From contig OX442314.1 in the NCBI GenBank assembly GCA_949358305.1, positions 41,112,581-41,176,580 on the forward strand: a stretch of 64,000 bases of DNA, in the 5' to 3' direction. Origin of the DNA: Strigamia acuminata. Taxonomy: Eukaryota > Arthropoda > Chilopoda > Geophilomorpha > Linotaeniidae. The notes beneath the pieces are model-generated. The model made no database searches and was not told the DNA's origin. It saw nothing but the letters and a program-made list of their open reading frames with translations. Both the position numbers and the translations under genes were made by a program. Shown here piece after piece: positions 9,673-19,740 of the stretch (position 1 is the first letter of the stretch; the number at the start of each line of letters is the position of its first letter).

Positions 9673-11274
9673 TTACTCGGGGGTTTCTGTCGACTGCGAC
9701 TCCTCGTTTCCCGACATTTCAGGCCAGCCACCAAATTCATTGGCTGCAAGCATAGCCTGCATCATGCTGTGTTGGGCAGCGGCGATTGTTTCCATTGCTG
9801 CTTTAGCGGCTTCCACTTTAAGGGGGCAATCCCTTTCAAAGTGTGCGCCACCGCAGCCCCAGCAACCGCCAACTCTTGGTTTGGTCGCATAATCTTTGAG
9901 CCTATTGCTCGGGACTAGCGCCTTCTCGTTGCCTTCTGCGGCCTTTGTTGCTGCTATCGCAGCATTTTTAGGCGCAGGGAACAGTGTTCTATTGTTTGGA
10001 TTTCTCAATCCAAACGGAACAAATTTCGGTTTATCTCCACCCGCAGCATTTGGTATTGTTACCATTTGCTGGTTGGATTTTTGAATTGGCGTAACAGTTT
10101 CTGTTTTTGCCGCCTCAATGATTGCTGCATTTGTCACAGTTTCCTGATTTATGATCGCGGCCTCCGTAGCAATGCAGGCTCTCCTGAGCGACGCCCAAGT
10201 GTTCTCCAAATTAATGGCATTTGCGACCATGTTCTTGGCCGCTGGGCGCAGAATTGCCAGCACTTTTTGAATTTGCTGGCTCTCGTGCACAGGAATAGTC
10301 AATTGAGCGTATAACTTCTCGAGTCTTATCACCACTTGGGTGGCAGACTCATGAGACAGTTGCTGTGTTTTAGCAATTTCTGCTAAAAGCAGCGCATCGC
10401 TCGGACGAAAATGGGTGATAAATTCATGTTCGAATTCCTCCCAATTCGTTTTGGCATGAGAAGAGAACCATGTGGCCGCATCTCCTCGGAAAAACTTAAA
10501 CAAATGCTCAGCAAGCACTTGGTTCAGATAGGGCAAAGCAAAGCGTAGAGAACGTTTTAAATCAATAAGGAAAGACTTAGCTTTCGTTTTGTCCCCTGCA
10601 AACGCTTCAATTCCAATGGATTTGACTCGTTTACTTAGCTCTACTTCATCCATTGGCCTGGGAGCAGGCATAGCCTGGTCAGTTTTGTGAAGAAACTTTT
10701 CTCCCCAAGCCAGAAAAAGAGGATTTCCAGTCGTAGGCGTTGAGCCTGTGCTGGATCCAGAGTTTGGTGTTGTCACGGTGGGAGAAATCGTGTTTGAGAT
10801 TGCAGATTGTGCTCTCAAATTCGATTGTCCAGCCGCCACCACGCTGTCAACGATAGCTTTTTGACTAGCTATCATCTTCAACAAGCTTTCATTCGATAAT
10901 TTCGCAGAGTCTAACTCCTGCAAAGCATGAGTTAACCGGTCGCTAATATCACCGAATTCCGTGCGCGTTTGCGTTAATTGACGCATAGTGCTATCCGATT
11001 TGTCTTGGAGTTCCACCAAGTGATCGGCTACTTTCAGAAGCGTGTCTTCCCACACTTCGTAGGTTGTCATATCATCGATAACTAGATTAAAGACGTTGCA
11101 AGTCGTTTCAAGCATCGCTTGATCCAACAATTTAACTTTAGGGACTGACATATTGTCGTTTGAAGAAGCAATCGAATTGTTATCCGAGTCGTTCAAATCT
11201 GAATCCGTTGCGGGTGTGAAAGAATTAGGTGCAGGAGAGTCCCACGTGGTCTTACCAGTTCTGGTCGCTGGCAT
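9673..11274 (-). CDS. gag: Gypsy-1 Gag: capsid/nucleocapsid
   Basis: From the first true ATG (11274; the frame is open upstream to 11367 but with only a TTG start) it encodes about 533 residues. The middle carries a retrotransposon-gag capsid region (around FKFFRGDAATWFSS and WEEFEHEFITHFRP). Near the C-terminus is one CCHC zinc knuckle (CWGCGGAHFERDC), typical of nucleocapsid. The N-terminal 150 residues include a helical, coiled-coil-like stretch. It forms the particle that packages element RNA. The gag stop lies 24 bases before the region where pol was counted. The pol frame is already open across the stop, offset by -1, with a run of C residues (ACCCCCG) next to the stop as a candidate slip site. 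Confidence 0.88.
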   Translation of the reverse strand: MPATRTGKTTWDSPAPNSFTPATDSDLNDSDNNSIASSNDNMSVPKVKLLDQAMLETTCNVFNLVIDDMTTYEVWEDTLLKVADHLVELQDKSDSTMRQLTQTRTEFGDISDRLTHALQELDSAKLSNESLLKMIASQKAIVDSVVAAGQSNLRAQSAISNTISPTVTTPNSGSSTGSTPTTGNPLFLAWGEKFLHKTDQAMPAPRPMDEVELSKRVKSIGIEAFAGDKTKAKSFLIDLKRSLRFALPYLNQVLAEHLFKFFRGDAATWFSSHAKTNWEEFEHEFITHFRPSDALLLAEIAKTQQLSHESATQVVIRLEKLYAQLTIPVHESQQIQKVLAILRPAAKNMVANAINLENTWASLRRACIATEAAIINQETVTNAAIIEAAKTETVTPIQKSNQQMVTIPNAAGGDKPKFVPFGLRNPNNRTLFPAPKNAAIAATKAAEGNEKALVPSNRLKDYATKPRVGGCWGCGGAHFERDCPLKVEAAKAAMETIAAAQHSMMQAMLAANEFGGWPEMSGNEESQSTETPE

Positions 11275-11367
11275 TGACACAATGTGACCAAAAGCAGGAC
11301 CGCAGCTTGCAAGGTGAACAAGTGGAATTAAGTCACGACCAATGAGGAGACAGGAGATTAGGCTCAA

Positions 11368-13472
11368 GTAGCCATTCTTGGGAGAGGGATTAGTGATGTC
11401 ACTTCCCCCCCCTGGTTTCCCATTGGTAGAAAAATTAAATTAATTCATGGAATTGATTTCCCAGAGTTCCAAGAAAATGTCAAAATTTAAAATTCCAATC
11501 ATTCTCGAAAATTCCGAGATTTCCACATGTTTTTCTATTGTTTTCAGGTCGCCATCTTGATTTTTTGACAAAAAATAAAACTTTGACCAATATAAATGCC
11601 GAATTTTCTCCATTTCTGAAGAGAAACAACATTTTTTGAAAGCAAATAGAAATTTGTTTGGAACTAGAAGTTCTGAACCAGATCAAAATGGTCTGATTCC
11701 ACAAAAACATGACTTTTGTGCTTTTCTAAAAAAGCACGAAATCATGTCTGTAGAACTTCGAAATTTTCAAACCAGTTAATTTTATCATTGTTGGCAACAA
11801 ATAACAAAATCAAACCGCGCTAGCGCGCAGACAAACCGATTCTTGATGCCTCGCAAGAAGAAACAGAGGAAGAAAGATAAGAAAATAAAAAATAAAAAAT
11901 TACAAAATACTGGGTGTTTTTTAATCTAAAAGACACTCAAAAAGTTCCAATTTTTAGCAGAAGGTTTTTCGCAGATATTTACACTACGGGGATATTGTTG
12001 CAATCTCTTCTTCTGCCCCAAGAGACCAACAAACGCGCCCGCTCACCCCTTTCGGAGACTCATTCCAGTCTGCACGAGGCTGCCTTTCGACAGAAACGTG
12101 CCTACACTGAGATGTCTGTTCATCCCAATGAAATGGTGTTTTTTGTGGAACAGTCAGTTGCACTTAAAGTAAAAAGGAAATGCATCTTCTGTCCCTAGTC
12201 GCCTTGGGTCCCACCCTTCAGCCGCCATTGTGAAGCCATATCGCCCTCCATTTGACGCTGTATACAACCCGGCATTTGAGGTGATTATTACCGCTGTCAG
12301 GTGTGGAGTCCCAAGAAAACCATGAAAATCATAGATAGGGAAGTTTAGAGAAAAAGTAAAAAATGAAAAAGATGTAAAAACAACTAATTTCCAAATTACA
12401 GAGATTGCTCCAGACTGTGGTTCGAGCACAGTCCTTTAACAAACTGCAGTAGCCCAGAAATCAAGCAAGAGTGAATAAAATTCAGAAACAAAAGTTACAG
12501 GCTAGATTCCCAATCTTTTTTCAAAGCTGGTAGCTACCTGAACGCACAGATATCGTTCCTACGCCCTAACGAACTCTCTGTACCATTTGAGCACTTCACC
12601 ATCGGTATCCCCGTACCTCCGGCAGCTCTCCCTGCTGTCCGTGTCCCAATTTCAGCAACTCTTGGGTTAAATACGTTAACTTGCAGTTGCCTACCAACCA
12701 GTACACGGGACAGGGTAGGATTATGACCGATGTGAACCCGGATGAGCGCCTTGAGCAGCCACAACGCAACCCATAAATTATGAGTCGCAACAAAAATCAA
12801 GGCAGTCTTCCCATGTGTGCGGACACTTCGCTGCCACTCGGGTCCAACTACACGCCAACTCACCGCACGTGACTGTTCCCGCGCCAGCGACCACTAAGCT
12901 AGCAACCTGCATCCAAGCGACTAAACGTCCTACAAGAAATTTGATGTCACTCAAAGCTCAGTTCAACATCGCCTCCTCGCCCGGCCCATAATGGAACCAG
13001 TGATTGCAGCGTGGCACCTGGAATATGACCGCTTCTCCCCCGTGGGATTTGGTTTGCTGGTGGCCACCAGCGCGCCTCCTCCACGAATCGAGTTTGAATA
13101 CGCTGCAGACTGTTCCATTACTTTTACTTGGGCTGCGCACCAAGAAATAGAAATAATAAAGAAGGTTTGGAATTATATTCCCCTCCCAACCACTCAGTTT
13201 TTTAGGCTAAGCTAGAAAGGAATAGAAGACCGTTGGAAAGTGTGGCTAGTGTAAGTCCCGGCTTGCCAGTACCCAGGCAAGCTGGACATGCAAAGCCACC
13301 AATTTTTGTCTGATCAGGGTCCAATGGTCAGCGATTAGCGGCCGTTTCGCCTGCTGACCCCCTATCACAATCATGACCAAGGAAATTTCCCCCTCTAGTT
13401 GAAAGAAAAAATTCATTTAATATTGTGCTTCACACAATCAGTAAATTAGAATAGTATTCGCAAGAGAATTCA
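11368..13472 (-). other. Gypsy-1 long leader, with antisense coding-like segments
   Basis: This untranslated leader between primer-binding site and gag is about 2.1 kb, unusually long. On the element strand it holds no large ORF. The opposite (plus) strand shows a chain of protein-like open segments alternating between two frames: a basic peptide from 11846, then 11914-12198, about 12194-12326, about 12520-12729, about 12806-12990 and 12991-13215. Possible donor/acceptor sites (for example ...aattacag at about 12400) lie between some of them. The leader may therefore contain a captured antisense gene, spliced or decayed. No family is recognised. Confidence 0.45.
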
Positions 13473-13490
13473 AAATCCTGGACGGGCCCA
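13473..13490 (-). promoter_or_regulatory. Primer-binding site of Gypsy-1
   Basis: The minus strand reads TGGGCCCGTCCAGGATTT, four bases after the 5' LTR. It starts with TGG, complementary to tRNA CCA. The pattern (TGGG..C.GTCC.GGAT) resembles proline-tRNA primer sites and closely matches the site in Gypsy-2. Confidence 0.75.
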
Positions 13491-13494
13491 CAAT

Positions 13495-14117
13495 TGTGAG
13501 TGTTCGGACGGACGCCACGTGGTCGGGGGAGAGCCACGGAGGCGCTGGACGCAACACACACGATAAAACAAACCACGAAATACACGGAGACACAATATAG
13601 TTTTAGTTATGGCTTTATTGGATGTCTAGGGGTATGATTGTAGTGTCCCATAGTGTATTTCCCAAGGCGGCGGTTCCTTCGAACCGTCCCTAATCAGACC
13701 GCGTGGCACGGCGGCCATCGGCCGCCATGACACACGAGGTCGGTAATCGGTTTTGGGCCACGCCGCCGAAGTTACGGTTAACGTCCGGCGGACGTGGCGC
13801 AACTGGACGCTCAGGTCCCGGCGGGCGATATCATCGCCACGCCGATAGTTTGGGTTATCTCAATAGCCAGTTTCGGAGGCGGTCGCAACACGACCGTTCG
13901 CCTTGCTGGTTGATCAACAACTCTCTTGTCCCTACGGGGACCAACCACTTCCGGAAGGGCGACTTCCGGGGCCCGATCCTGCTTGACCAAAGGCCCGCAG
14001 CTCCACCTGGTTGCGGGGGACCGCAACAGGCTGCGCGAGATACGAGAGGCGCTGGAGCTGCGCCAAGTGCATTGCCGTTGCAGTGCAGCGACCCGTGCGC
14101 AGGGGCAGCTGGTCACA
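13495..14117 (-). repeat. 5' LTR of Gypsy-1
   Basis: 623 bp, the partner of 3325-3947. It should contain the promoter for the minus-strand genomic RNA. It is bordered on the right by GATT (target duplication) and the continuing minisatellite. Confidence 0.92.
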
Positions 14118-14315
14118 GATTTTATGGCCTAAATTGGATTTTTTGGCCTAAAATTGGATTTTTTGGCCTAAAATTGGATTCTTTGGCCTAAAATTGGATT
14201 TTTTAGCCTAAAATTGGATTTTTTAGCCTAAAATTGGATTTTTTAGCCTAAAATTGGATTTTTTGGCCTAAAATTAGATTTTTTTGACCTAATATTGGAT
14301 TTTCTGGCCTAAAGG
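14118..14315. repeat. 20-bp minisatellite, right part
   Basis: About nine to ten units of ggcctaaaattggatttttt with single-base variants, continuing the array cut by Gypsy-1. Confidence 0.88.
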
Positions 14316-14371
14316 AAAAGAGAAATTGATCGAAAAATTTGACTCATTTTAAGATTTATAAGTTTTTGTGC

Positions 14372-15583
14372 GAACATACCTAATTTCAGGTGGTATTTTT
14401 GCTTGATTGTGCCTCGGAAATGGTCCAAGTTTGTTTTAATGTTTCTATCTGGGAGCCACAATACCGTATTTTCCATCGTTTTGACTTTCCACGCCTGAAA
14501 TGCTGTTATTTTGAGATAAGATTGCGTCATTGGCTGGTTTTTCCATGCGACTTGTGAGTTGGCAATATAGTGAGCTGGAAAAGGACTTCGAGTTTAATAA
14601 AACGTGATTTCCTTGGAAAAACATCGAAAAACACGAGGTTTTATCAAACTTTCTAATTTTTATAATCGTATAATTTGGCAGTTATAATCAACATAATTAT
14701 TTCTCATACTGAGTATTTTGCGGAAAAATGCGTACACGGTCGCCATTTTGAATTTGTTGTTCACAATCTACTCGTTGGTGCTGTTGATTCATCCCGTATG
14801 CCGAGGGACTTTTGCTGCTGCTGATTCATCGGAATGTAATACGGTGGTTTCGGAACCGGTACGTTAATTTGATCTGGTTGTGTAGAATTATACCCGTACG
14901 ATGGCTGAGCAATTATAAATCCTGAATTCGAGGTTCCTCCACTGTAGCAACAACAACACCTGCACGTCTTGCAGCAAGCAACACTGGACAAAACGATATC
15001 ATTGACGCCGACAAACAACGCAACCACGAAAATAGGCAGTAATCGTCCAATCACGGTGCCACACACCCCATCCAACACCCAATTCCGATCCGGGTACTTC
15101 ACCGACATCGCGCATTCGTGCTGGGTTTCGATAAAAAAAATGGCAGAAAAGAACAGAACAAGAATTACAAACACAAAACAGCCAAAAATGCACAAAGCAC
15201 TCATGGAATTAAAGCAACAACTGAATTTTTCAGTGTTGATGCCACCAAAAATTGCAACTACGCCACTAATTATGTGGTAGACGGCGCAAAATATGGTTGT
15301 GTAGTAGAGAACGTCGAAATTTTTCTGATTCGTAATCAAGGTCAAGTGGACGAGACAAAAAACGAAGAGAAAAGTATTGAAGAGTATCTGAACCGCACCT
15401 GCGGAGAATTAATCAATTGAATAAATAAGAAAACGAACACCATAGAAGATCCCCGTATACTTTAGAATTGGGCCCACTTCGGGGAAGGTTAGGCTTGTGA
15501 CTGGTATGGTCTTCACGGCAGCCCATGGACTGGTTACCATGGGGTGGGACTCTAGATTGTTGGGTTGTTGGCCTTTAATCCGT
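14372..15583. repeat. Segmental duplication unit 2 carrying the tetraspan gene
   Basis: This is the counterpart of 832-2036 in the same orientation, clearly diverged by substitutions and small indels. It ends in the same gggttgttggcc plus tttaatccgttgtctat, directly against the broken end of Copia-C. Confidence 0.75.
14761..15398 (-). CDS. Four-span membrane protein paralogue, last exon
   Basis: Paralogue of the gene at 1210-1826 with the same layout: span 1 (QILFNTFLFVFCLVHLTLI), span 2 (CAVYHIISGVVAIFGG), span 3 (ALCIFGCFVFVILVLFFSA), a loop, span 4 followed by the CKTCRCCCCY cluster, and a Gln/Pro-rich tail ending near ESTAPTSRL. The frame is open from a conserved acceptor (ccgcag, 15399-15404). 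The position matching the ATG of the other copy reads ACG, so translation cannot begin there. Either the real start is in an upstream exon, now replaced by Copia-C sequence, or this copy has lost its start. Substitutions spread through the frame without stops, which suggests past selection. Function unknown. Confidence 0.6.
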
Positions 15584-15586
15584 TGT

Positions 15587-17203
15587 CTATACTCTGGCCA
15601 TGTGTAAGTTTGGCCTAACTCCGAGCCTTTTCTCTGGTGTAGTGATACAAGAAAATAGATCCAAACACCAGGATTGCAACCAATCTCCTGAACATGTCGC
15701 GCCAGCGGGAATGCGCATGTACACTTTATGCGCAAGATCGCCGTATAGGTATGCACACTTGACATCCAAATGCGCGTCCTTCCATCCCTTGAGTACTACC
15801 AATAGGCAGAAAAACAGTCGTATGAGAACGAAGTTGACAACAGGGCTGAAGACCTCATCATAGTCTACTCCTAACGTTTGGCGGAAGCCCTGTGCCACTA
15901 ATCTGGCGCGATATCTTGCTGGTTTGCCCTGGTCATCTTCCTTCAGTTTGAAGAGCCACTTGCATCCTAATATCGTCGTGTTTTCCGGTTTTGGGACTTC
16001 CTCGTAGACGCCTCTTTTTGCAAAAGTGTCCAACTCTTCATCTATGGCTTCTCGCCATTTGGCCGCATCCGGAAATTTTACAGCCTCTGCGTAACTGGTA
16101 GGTTCACGACGACAAAGATGTACTCTGGGAAGTGGTGGCGGAAGATCCTCTAATTCATATTCCATGTTGCCAAAATAAAATAGCTCAGGATCATAAGGAA
16201 TATTACTCATATTGCAGAATTCTTCAACATCATTACTGGAACGTAGTCGGAGCCCTTCTTCTGGGAAATAATAAACATCTGTTTTCAATTTGCCAAGTTC
16301 CTGCACTTTGCGCAAATGTTCCTCTCTTATCCAGTGTCTACACTCAGTATCCCCACCAACGTAACGCCATTTATAGGCTGTAGCAGCTCCAGTCGGAGGT
16401 GGACCATGGTGGGCTGCCTGATGGGCTTGAGGTGCATTCCCACGAGAGCCTCGACGAATATTTACAAATCTCGGAAGTGAACCCGGTGGTGAATGGGTTG
16501 GAGTAGTGCCAGGAGTAAGTACTGGACTCGGTACTGGAGTTATAACTGGAGAAATTAATGGAGTTCGGACAGGAGATCCCGGAGGTGGCATAGCCGGCGG
16601 AGTCCGAGCTTGAGCACCTGCCGGGGCTGAATCATCAGAGTCATAATCCGTATCATTTTCATCTTCTGAATCCGAAAATTTGGGCCAGTCAGTATATTGT
16701 AGACCGTCGTCAAATCTCACTTGTGGTTGTGAAATTTGTTGCGTTTGACGATTATTCGAGATTGCTTGTGTCTGGTTCAAATCTGGTCCCATCCACGGTT
16801 CTTGCGGACCTCGATAATGATTAGAGCGTTTGTAAGATTGTCTCTCGTCAATTTGGACGTGAATGGACTCGATGACCTTGTTATCTGTCGGATTCCAGAT
16901 GCGATATCCTCGCGTTGTCCTGGCGTATCCGACTAGATAGCCTTCCCAAGCTCGTGGATCTAATTTGTCCCTGCCAGGCGCTGTGTGATGAACCCAGCAT
17001 TTGGAGCCTAACTTCCGGAGGTGTCGGAGTGAAAGGGCACGTCGTCGCCATAAAATGTAGGGCACCTCATTTTTGAGACGAGAATGAGGGCTCCGACTAC
17101 GTTCCAGGAATGATGTTGCTACCACTTGTAACAGAGGAGTGCGCTGCACAGTATGAAATACTGTGTGTGGAAGCGAATTTAATGGCCGAAACACGGCAAA
17201 CAT
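15587..17203 (-). pseudogene. pol: Copia-C Pol fragment fused to LTR-derived sequence
   Basis: The 538-codon frame starts inside an LTR remnant (17127-17203), crosses a primer-site-like string and joins the C-terminal end of copia integrase (from about LRHLRKLGSKCWVHH). It continues through a Pro/Ser-rich linker into the start of a copia-type reverse transcriptase (ILGCKWLFKLKED, RYRARLVAQGF, FSPVVNF, DVKCAYLYGDL). It stops before the YVDD catalytic motif because the element is cut at 15587. Gag, protease, the integrase core, the polymerase active site and RNase H are all missing, so this is a dead remnant kept open by chance across the fusion. Confidence 0.8.
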
Positions 17204-17235
17204 GAGCGCAATGACGTATGCGCACCTCCGGGTAA
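17107..17235 (-). repeat. Partial Copia-C LTR end with primer-binding-site-like string
   Basis: About 110 bp (17127-17235) match the LTR piece at 18372 onward with few changes. They are preceded on the minus strand by TGGTAGCAACATCATTCC (17107-17124). The match to the other copy is lost beyond 17235. Confidence 0.6.
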
Positions 17236-17820
17236 GAAATGGTGTTTCCGTTCGATTTTTCAGGTACTAGAATGATTTGTGGTAATTTGCCACTCATTGC
17301 GAACCCAATTCATCGATTTAACGTTGTTTTTCGCCAAAAAAGGTTGATTTTTGCAGCAAAATTTCGGAAAATTTCGGAAAAAACTCGATTTTTCTGGTAA
17401 ATATGTTTCGTCGAAAGATTTCTATAATTGTAACAACTTATTTTTAAATAAAAACATGTCATTTTGCTATAAAACGTTCGGTTGTTTTCAATTTCTCAAA
17501 AATTCGGGATTTTCTTGTTTTCATGGTCAAAAAATATCCATTTTTGGTCGAATTTATTTCCTGTAAACACTAATAATTTAATAATTTAATAATTTTTACA
17601 GTAAATTAATGTCTTATTCCAGTATGAAATGGTGTAAATAAAAATTTGAATTCACAAAAAAAAAGTTTGTAAAGTGAACTGAACTAGAACTGAACTAGAA
17701 CTGAACTAGAACTTAGTTCACTTTGAGATTTCGGGGTGAACGGGAACTAGAACTAGTTCAGTAAATTGAAAATGGTGATGAACGAGAACTAGAACTAGTT
17801 CGCGATTTAGTGAACTAGAT
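17236..17820. other. AT-rich spacer with a short minisatellite
   Basis: No gene seen. At about 17676-17815 lies a run of gaactgaactaga units followed by inverted versions (actagttc), giving an imperfect tandem and inverted array about 140 bp long. Confidence 0.5.
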
Positions 17821-18353
17821 ACAACACTGCTTAAATTTAACAAGCTTATTACGACAACTGAAATAAAACTGTGTGATTAGTGTGATGAGACGTTGCGCCA
17901 ATGATCGAAAGACGTAAATGGCGTTGTTGCGCATTAAAAATGCGAAAATCGTCGAAAATCGCCGTTTTTCTCGCCGAAAATTCCGAAAATTGTCGTGACA
18001 ACGACTGTACACGGTGTACGTGGTCGGGATATTCAACAAATCGTCGTTCACGCTGTGTAAAGCGGGTTTCCAACGAAGAATCTCGTTGGAAAACGGCGAA
18101 AACCTGAAAATATGCAAAATTTGTTCCGAAAATCGCGAAACCCGCGGAAATTCGAACGAAATTAAATGAAAAATTGTAGAGCTGGTCGTGCAGACTACGT
18201 GAGAACGTCGGCGTATCGTCTCGAACGTTCTAGAGACGAAAATCGTCGCGGAAATCGTCGATATCTGAAAATAGAAAATTTTATCGCAAATTTGCGAATT
18301 TCGCGAAAATGGCAATAAAAATTAGCGGTTTCGGCGTGCTGCAAGGATAGCAA
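17821..18353 (-). other. Leader-like stretch of Copia-C
   Basis: Between the primer-binding site (18354) and the deleted gag. It is rich in cgtcg and gaaaat strings, like the leaders of Copia-A (29130-29630) and Copia-B (58300-59330). No convincing ORF. Confidence 0.4.
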
Positions 18354-18369
18354 CCATCCTCTGCTACCA
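18354..18369 (-). promoter_or_regulatory. Primer-binding site of Copia-C
   Basis: Minus strand TGGTAGCAGAGGATGG directly after an LTR end (CTACA). It is nearly the same as the Copia-B site and similar to the TGGTATCAGAGC initiator-Met-tRNA site of many copia elements. Confidence 0.75.
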
Positions 18370-18371
18370 CT

Positions 18372-18640
18372 TGTAGCAGAGGAGTGCGCTCACAGTACGA
18401 AATACTGTGTGTGGAAGCGAATTTAATGGCCGAAACACGGCAGACATGAGCGCAAGACATGAGCGCAATGACGTGTGCACACTTCCAGCTCTTGTAAATG
18501 GTCGGAAAATAAAGCCACTGCACTCTAAAGTGCTTATATGTGACAAACACAATGTAAAATAAACTAAATGTTTAATAAAAACGAAAATGCTTACATAATT
18601 TGGTCCATTTAGGTGGAGAAAATACATAAGTGCTTGCTGG
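18372..18640 (-). repeat. 5' LTR (partial) of Copia-C
   Basis: Begins TGTAGCAGAGG on the plus strand and shares its first about 110 bp with 17127-17235. It includes a 13-bp tandem duplication (catgagcgcaaga). The far end is not defined because no full partner LTR exists. Confidence 0.5.
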
Positions 18641-19740
18641 CGTGCAAGCAGTCATTGTGAATGTTGAAAAACATACAAGTTACACCATCTGGTGTGTGAA
18701 AAGTCAAACTTATATAATACTAAGCTGCAGGCAGCATTATGCCCAATGTTAAAGAATAAAAAGAAGTCTAACTAAATATAAAATACAGCTTGATGCTGAA
18801 ACACATGGGGAAAATATATGTAATGAATATGGTGGTCAACTAGTTTCCTCTCTCTTATCAGAATGTGACACAACACTGAGGTTGTGCTCCAGCATTCCGT
18901 ACCGGTCTTGCACGTTGAGTGCAGAGCTCAAGCCCTCAACACGAGGCACACGATTAGCGGTAGCGGTCAACCTCTCGACGCTCCCCTGTGACGTCTCTTT
19001 AGCGATAGTTCCTTTTGAAGGAAATCTTCTGGTGCAATCAACCTGCAAACTTTGACAGTTTCTCCTCATTTGGTGAGGTTTGCCACAGATGTGGTGACGG
19101 ACTGACCTCTTATGGTGTCCATTCTCTCTTTTCTCCTCTCAACAGTACGCACACAATCGGATAAAAACACTTAGCTCTCTCTTTCTTTACTTTCGATGGG
19201 TTTAGAAATCTCGTGATACAAGTCCTGCTCTAGCGGATAAGTGATAGTCTCCTCATCTCAGGTTGGCTCACTCCTTCAACTCGTTTTCGAATTGTTCTGT
19301 ATCGATAATATTAAAGTAAGTTTGCTTTAATAACTTCATGTTAGCCAATCTTGCCATTAGGCGTTAGAAAAGTCTTCATACCTCTTCTTACTTAACTACT
19401 GTTTCCAATTTCTTGATGAATCGTTGATACTCAAGTACGTCACCATTAAACTTGGCTTACAATTGGTTAGCAATTTTCTCTTTGTATGGGTTTCTCATTT
19501 TCGTCGACATTTCCAATAGCTCATGGGTATTGTCTAGATCCGTGGTGGAGGGCGCCGCCTGGATACCTGGCAAGACTCAGTGGAGGTATCTCGAAGAGCA
19601 AGTTCTGTCCCACGTGCGGGCGGTTGATCCCGGAAAGGATGCCGCCTGGGCTCGTCCAGCAGTGGTTGTCCTGAGGGATACCACACGATCTAAGTATAAA
19701 ATAATGCTGGCATAGCCTACCCACAGATACGGTTGTCTTG
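18641..19740. other. Unassigned region, possible LTR U3
   Basis: Mixed composition. A plus-strand frame at 19486-19674 contains FCPTCGRLIPE, a single CxxC pair, but has no support as a gene. Part of this stretch may be the U3 of the LTR ending at 20267, whose TATA box is at 19756. Confidence 0.3.

Larger units (their letters stand above)
3325..14117 (-). mobile_element. Gypsy-1: complete Ty3/gypsy LTR retrotransposon with a third ORF
   Basis: It is 10,793 bp long and reads on the minus strand. Two 623-bp LTRs (3325-3947 and 13495-14117), identical by eye, begin TGTGAG and end GTCACA on the plus strand. They are flanked by the 4-bp target duplication GATT (3321-3324 and 14118-14121). Minus-strand order is 5' LTR, primer-binding site, a leader of about 2.2 kb, gag, pol, ORF3, polypurine tract, 3' LTR. 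Gag and pol are uninterrupted apart from a -1 frame change. Identical LTRs imply very recent insertion. Confidence 0.93.
15584..18640 (-). mobile_element. Copia-C: truncated Ty1/copia element
   Basis: Minus-strand copia remains: a pol fragment (15587-17203), a partial LTR/primer-site piece at 17107-17235, an AT-rich leader-like stretch, and a second LTR piece with primer-binding site at 18354 onwards. The 3' half of pol and the 3' LTR are gone, cut at the tetraspan duplication. Gag and most of integrase are deleted. The right boundary is uncertain. Confidence 0.65.

Noticed and set aside
19486-19674. Zinc-ribbon gene (FCPTCGRLIPE)
   Set aside because: Only one CxxC pair, short frame, no second half or homology.
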